7,062 nucleotides of DNA. Origin: Halobacteriales archaeon (GTDB taxonomy: Archaea; Thermoplasmatota; SW-10-69-26; JACQPN01; JAIVGT01). Positions 4,887 through 7,062 of this stretch are shown piece by piece. Positions within the stretch are counted from its first letter, which is position 1, and the number at the start of each line of letters is the position of its first letter. Under the pieces are notes generated by a model. The model was not told where the DNA came from. It ran no database searches and saw only the letters and a list, made by a program, of their open reading frames with translations. The translations under genes were made by a program, and so were the position numbers. The DNA lies in assembly GCA_020201485.1 (NCBI GenBank), contig JAIVGT010000107.1, positions 1 through 7,062 on the forward strand, in the 5' to 3' direction.

Positions 4887-6113
4887 ATGGGCGCGCACGC
4901 CGGGAAGATGCGTCCCTTCCGGGCCCTCATCGGCTACGAGCAGGCGCTGGCGCTCGTGCTCGCGAAGGCCCAGCCCGTGCGCCGCGTCGAGCGCGTGCCG
5001 CTGGAGCAGGCGGGGAGCCGCGTCCTGGCGCAGGAGGTGCGCGCGCCCGTGCCCGTGCCGCCGTTCGCCCGCGCGGCCATGGACGGCTTCGCCGTGAAGG
5101 CGCACGAGTCGTTCGGCGCGAGCAAGGCCAACCCGCGCGCGCTGCGGATCGTGGGCACGCTGCACGCGGGCGATGCCCCGGGCCGGGCGGTGCAAGGCGG
5201 GGAGTGCATCCAGATCGCCACCGGGGCGAAGGTGCCGGAGGGCGCGGACGCGGTCGTGCGCGTCGAGGATGCGCTCGTGCACGGCGACACGGTGAAGGTC
5301 GAGGTCGCGGTGCCCCCGGGGCGGAACATCAGCGGCGCGGGCATCGACATCCCGCAGGGAAGCGTGGTGCTGCGCGCCGGGCAGCGCCTCGCGCCGGCGC
5401 ACGTGGGCGTGCTGGCGAGCTTGGGCCTGACGCACGCGGACGTGTTCGCGCGGCCGAAGGTCGCGGTCCTCCCGACGGGCAGCGAGATCCAGGCCGCGGG
5501 GAAGCCCTTGCGCGAGGGCCAGATCTGGGACAGCAACACGCACACGCTCACCGCGCTCGTGCGCGAGGCGGGCGGGGAGCCGGTGACGTGGGGCGCGGTG
5601 CCGGACACGCTCGAAGCCCTGGAGGCGGCGCTCGACAAGGCCCAGGAAGCCGACCTCGTCGTGCTCAGCGGGGGCAGCAGCGTCGGCGAGCGCGACCTGC
5701 TCGTCGATGCGCTGGGGAAGCGCGGCACGCTCCTGTTCCACGGCGTGCAGATCCGGCCGGGCAAGCCCATGCTCGCCGCGGACCTGCAGGGCAAGCTCGC
5801 CCTCGGGTTCCCCGGCTACCCCGTGAGCTGCCTGACGAACGGCTACCTCTTCCTCTTGCCCGTGCTCGCGAAGATGCAGGGCCAAGCGCTGCCCGCGCCG
5901 CGCATCGTGCGGGGCGTGATGGGCGAGCGCCTGAGCAGCGCGCTCGGCCGGCTGCAGATCCTGCCGGTGCGCGTCCAAGACGGGAAGGTGTTCAGCACGT
6001 ACAAGGAGAGCGGGGCGCTCACGAGCATGGCGGAGAGCACGGGCTACATCCTCATCCCGGAGAACACGGACCTGGTGGACGAAGGCCAGGAGGTCGAGGT
6101 CGTCCTGTGGTAG
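4887..6113 (+). CDS. moeA: Molybdopterin molybdenumtransferase MoeA
   Basis: A cytoplasmic enzyme that inserts molybdate (or tungstate) into adenylylated molybdopterin, the metal-insertion step of cofactor synthesis. At 408 aa it is full length. Visible signatures in order: PPFARAAMDGFAV (58-70, with the conserved Asp66), GECIQIATGAKVPEGADAVV (105-124, domain III), DSNTHTL (215-221), SGGSSVGERDLL (261-272, with Asp270 matching the catalytic SVGxxD Asp), VQIRPGKPM (287-295) and LGFPGYPVSCL (306-316). The PGYP form, where bacteria usually have PGNP, is in my recollection common in archaeal MoeA. A C-terminal domain IV follows from about 335. The ATG at 4887 fits a leaderless start from the box at 4858-4865; an in-frame ATG at 4908 is the alternative. 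Its 3' end overlaps tatA by seven bases, so the two are probably co-transcribed. Archaea often carry two MoeA paralogues, so Mo versus W preference cannot be read here. Confidence 0.96.
   Translation: MGAHAGKMRPFRALIGYEQALALVLAKAQPVRRVERVPLEQAGSRVLAQEVRAPVPVPPFARAAMDGFAVKAHESFGASKANPRALRIVGTLHAGDAPGRAVQGGECIQIATGAKVPEGADAVVRVEDALVHGDTVKVEVAVPPGRNISGAGIDIPQGSVVLRAGQRLAPAHVGVLASLGLTHADVFARPKVAVLPTGSEIQAAGKPLREGQIWDSNTHTLTALVREAGGEPVTWGAVPDTLEALEAALDKAQEADLVVLSGGSSVGERDLLVDALGKRGTLLFHGVQIRPGKPMLAADLQGKLALGFPGYPVSCLTNGYLFLLPVLAKMQGQALPAPRIVRGVMGERLSSALGRLQILPVRVQDGKVFSTYKESGALTSMAESTGYILIPENTDLVDEGQEVEVVLW
6096..6100 (+). promoter_or_regulatory. Shine-Dalgarno-like GAGGT for tatA
   Basis: GAGGT lies inside the end of moeA, six bases before the GTG at 6107 and twelve before the GTG at 6113. 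The six-base spacing favours the 6107 start. A stronger AGGAGGT at 6088-6094 is farther away. An internal ribosome site fits tatA being the second gene of the mRNA. Confidence 0.4.
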
Positions 6114-6454
6114 TGCTCGCGTTCCTCGACGTCGGGCCGACGGAAGCGCTGGTCATCGCCGGACTTTTCCTCGTGCTCTTCGGCGCGGACAAGCTCCCGG
6201 CCATGGCGCGCGAGGCGGGCCGCATCAGCGCCCAGGTGCGGGGCACGGCGAGGCAGTTCACCGACCAGATGGCGCGCGAGGAGCAAGCGTTCGTGCCGGG
6301 CGACGCCGTGCCCGTGCACCAGAAGCAGCAGGTCCTGGACGTGGAGCAGAACGAGCTGGCTCGGCTGCAGCGCGCGGCCGCCGACCTGGGCATCGACATC
6401 ATCGGCAAGGGACCGGAGGAGCTGCGGGCCGCCATCGCGGAGAAGGTGCGCTAG
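6107..6454 (+). CDS. tatA: Sec-independent (Tat) translocase subunit TatA with extended C-terminal tail
   Basis: A membrane protein that oligomerises with TatC to move folded proteins across the cytoplasmic membrane; 115 aa from this start. Visible: short outer N terminus with DVGPTE (8-13), one membrane helix (about 13-25), the FG hinge at 25-26 with KLP at 29-31, and an amphipathic helix to about 52. After a charged linker, the tail (about 82-115: NELARLQRAAADLGID, then GKGPEELRAAIAEKVR) reads as two helices around a GIDIIGKG turn, similar to SAP/HeH-like motifs and unusual for TatA. GTG at 6107 is chosen for the GAGGT six bases upstream; GTG at 6113, overlapping the moeA TAG by one base, would give 113 aa. 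The FG hinge suggests TatA rather than TatB, although a single dual-role subunit is possible. It overlaps moeA and meets convergent tatC at a shared CTAG. Confidence 0.9.
   Translation: MVVLAFLDVGPTEALVIAGLFLVLFGADKLPAMAREAGRISAQVRGTARQFTDQMAREEQAFVPGDAVPVHQKQQVLDVEQNELARLQRAAADLGIDIIGKGPEELRAAIAEKVR
6451..6454. other. Shared CTAG: overlapping convergent stop codons of tatA and tatC
   Basis: CTAG is its own reverse complement, so it supplies TAG to tatA (6452-6454) and TAG to tatC (6451-6453). The genes overlap tail to tail by four bases, leaving no room for a terminator between them; transcripts from both sides must extend into the opposing gene. Confidence 0.95.
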
Positions 6455-7062
6455 GCCGCGCTCGCCGCGCCCTCCGCGGCGGGGGCCTTCGTCGCCGCCT
6501 GGCTGGCGATGAGCCCGGCCACGTACAGCACGCACAGCGGCACGGCGACGAGCACCTGGCTGATGACGCTCGGGTCGGGCGTGATGACCGCGCTGAGCAC
6601 GAAGATGCCGACCACGATGTGCCGCCACTTCGCCCGCATCGTCGCCGGGCTCACGAGGCCGAGCTTCGCCAGCACGACCATGAACACGGGCAGCTCGAAG
6701 CTCAGCCCGAAGATGACGGTCACGATGAGGGCGAAGCTCACCAGGCTGTCCACGGTGAGGAGGCTGCGCGCGCCCAGGCCGAGGGCGTAGCTGTAGAGCA
6801 CGCGCATCATCGTGGGCACCATGAGCAGGTAGGCGAAGGCCGCGCCGGCGAGGAACAGGCCCGTGACGGCGGGGATGGCGCGCAGCAGCAGCTTGCGCTC
6901 GGGCGGGAGGAGCGCGGGCATGAGGAAGGACGCGGCCTCGTAGGCGACGAGCGGGCTGCCGATGAGCAGGGCGAGCGCGAGCGCCACCTCGACCTGCACC
7001 ATGGCCGCGCTGATGGGGTCGGTGACCACGAGCTCGACGCCGGGCGGCACGAACTGCTGGCT
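6451..7062 (-). CDS. tatC: Sec-independent (Tat) translocase subunit TatC, 5' end outside window
   Basis: The polytopic receptor of the Tat translocase, which binds twin-arginine signal peptides; the last 203 residues are visible. Motifs match the family: F46 and E55 in FLMPALLPPER (aligning with E. coli F94 and E103 by spacing), FGLSFELPV at 118-126 with E123 (equivalent to E170), LGLVSP at 134-139, a KWR motif, VGIFVLSAVITPDP at 151-164 and SQVLVAVPLCVLYVAGL at 168-184. Hydrophobic segments at about 20-47, 62-84, 108-131, 147-160 and 167-185 correspond to helices 2-6. Helix 1 and the N-terminal signal-recognition region are missing because the window ends. The GTG at 7050 is internal, not the start, since the frame stays open to 7062. 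The tail is Ala-rich and low in complexity. Its stop TAG overlaps the tatA stop on the other strand. Confidence 0.96.
   Translation of the reverse strand, partial: SQQFVPPGVELVVTDPISAAMVQVEVALALALLIGSPLVAYEAASFLMPALLPPERKLLLRAIPAVTGLFLAGAAFAYLLMVPTMMRVLYSYALGLGARSLLTVDSLVSFALIVTVIFGLSFELPVFMVVLAKLGLVSPATMRAKWRHIVVGIFVLSAVITPDPSVISQVLVAVPLCVLYVAGLIASQAATKAPAAEGAASAA

Noticed and set aside
4811..4930. Zinc-ribbon protein start at 4930
   Set aside because: It would overlap the moeA start and add 40 non-conserved residues. The AT-rich box at 4833-4840 would then lie inside the gene.
4876..5097. Alternative start ATG at 4876 before moeA
   Set aside because: It opens a different frame of 73 codons with no MoeA motif; the MoeA frame starts at 4887.
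4280..6106. Plus-strand open frame of 724 codons that ends in tatA
   Set aside because: Only the final part, from about 6107, is real (tatA). The earlier part is antisense to the zinc-ribbon gene and out of frame with moeA, and reads as low-complexity sequence.

Overview
The window looks like chromosomal DNA of a very GC-rich archaeon (roughly 70% G+C by eye). The strongest archaeal marker is a two-CxxC zinc-ribbon protein of the HVO_0476 type, a family I know only from Euryarchaeota. AT-enriched patches centred about 26-27 bases upstream of several start codons also suit archaeal TATA boxes with leaderless mRNAs. The proteins are Ala/Arg-rich rather than strongly acidic, so a halophile is less likely. 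A Thermoplasmatota-type lineage is my best guess, but this is inference. Nothing looks like an insertion sequence, phage, CRISPR array, tRNA or rRNA.

Layout. A minus-strand group runs from about 4810 down to 1: the HVO_0476-type zinc-ribbon gene, a secreted Kp43-like subtilase (763 aa), folD (292 aa) and a second secreted subtilase of thermitase type, cut by the left edge. The gaps are 32, 26 and 60 bases. From 4887 a plus-strand pair runs the other way: moeA (408 aa) and, overlapping its end, tatA (about 115 aa). tatC lies on the minus strand at the right edge, converges on tatA and is cut by the window end. The tatA and tatC stop codons share the palindrome CTAG. No gap between genes exceeds 80 bases, so no long stretch is unaccounted for.

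How the genes fit together. MoeA completes molybdenum cofactor, and TatA with TatC exports folded, often cofactor-loaded proteins, so moeA-tatA-tatC is a plausible functional cluster. The two subtilases are extracellular degradative enzymes with Sec-type, not twin-arginine, signal peptides. FolD is a one-carbon/tetrahydrofolate enzyme with no obvious link to the proteases around it.

The less ordinary signals are small: a divergent promoter region with two AT-rich boxes about 26 bases from two opposed start codons, a 10-bp palindrome between the moeA box and its ATG, perfect 8-bp stem-loops ahead of both subtilase genes, convergent tat genes sharing stop-codon bases, and a TatA with an unusual folded-looking C-terminal tail. 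I see no clearly new multi-gene system. Most of the very long open frames in this GC-rich DNA are antisense shadows of these seven genes.
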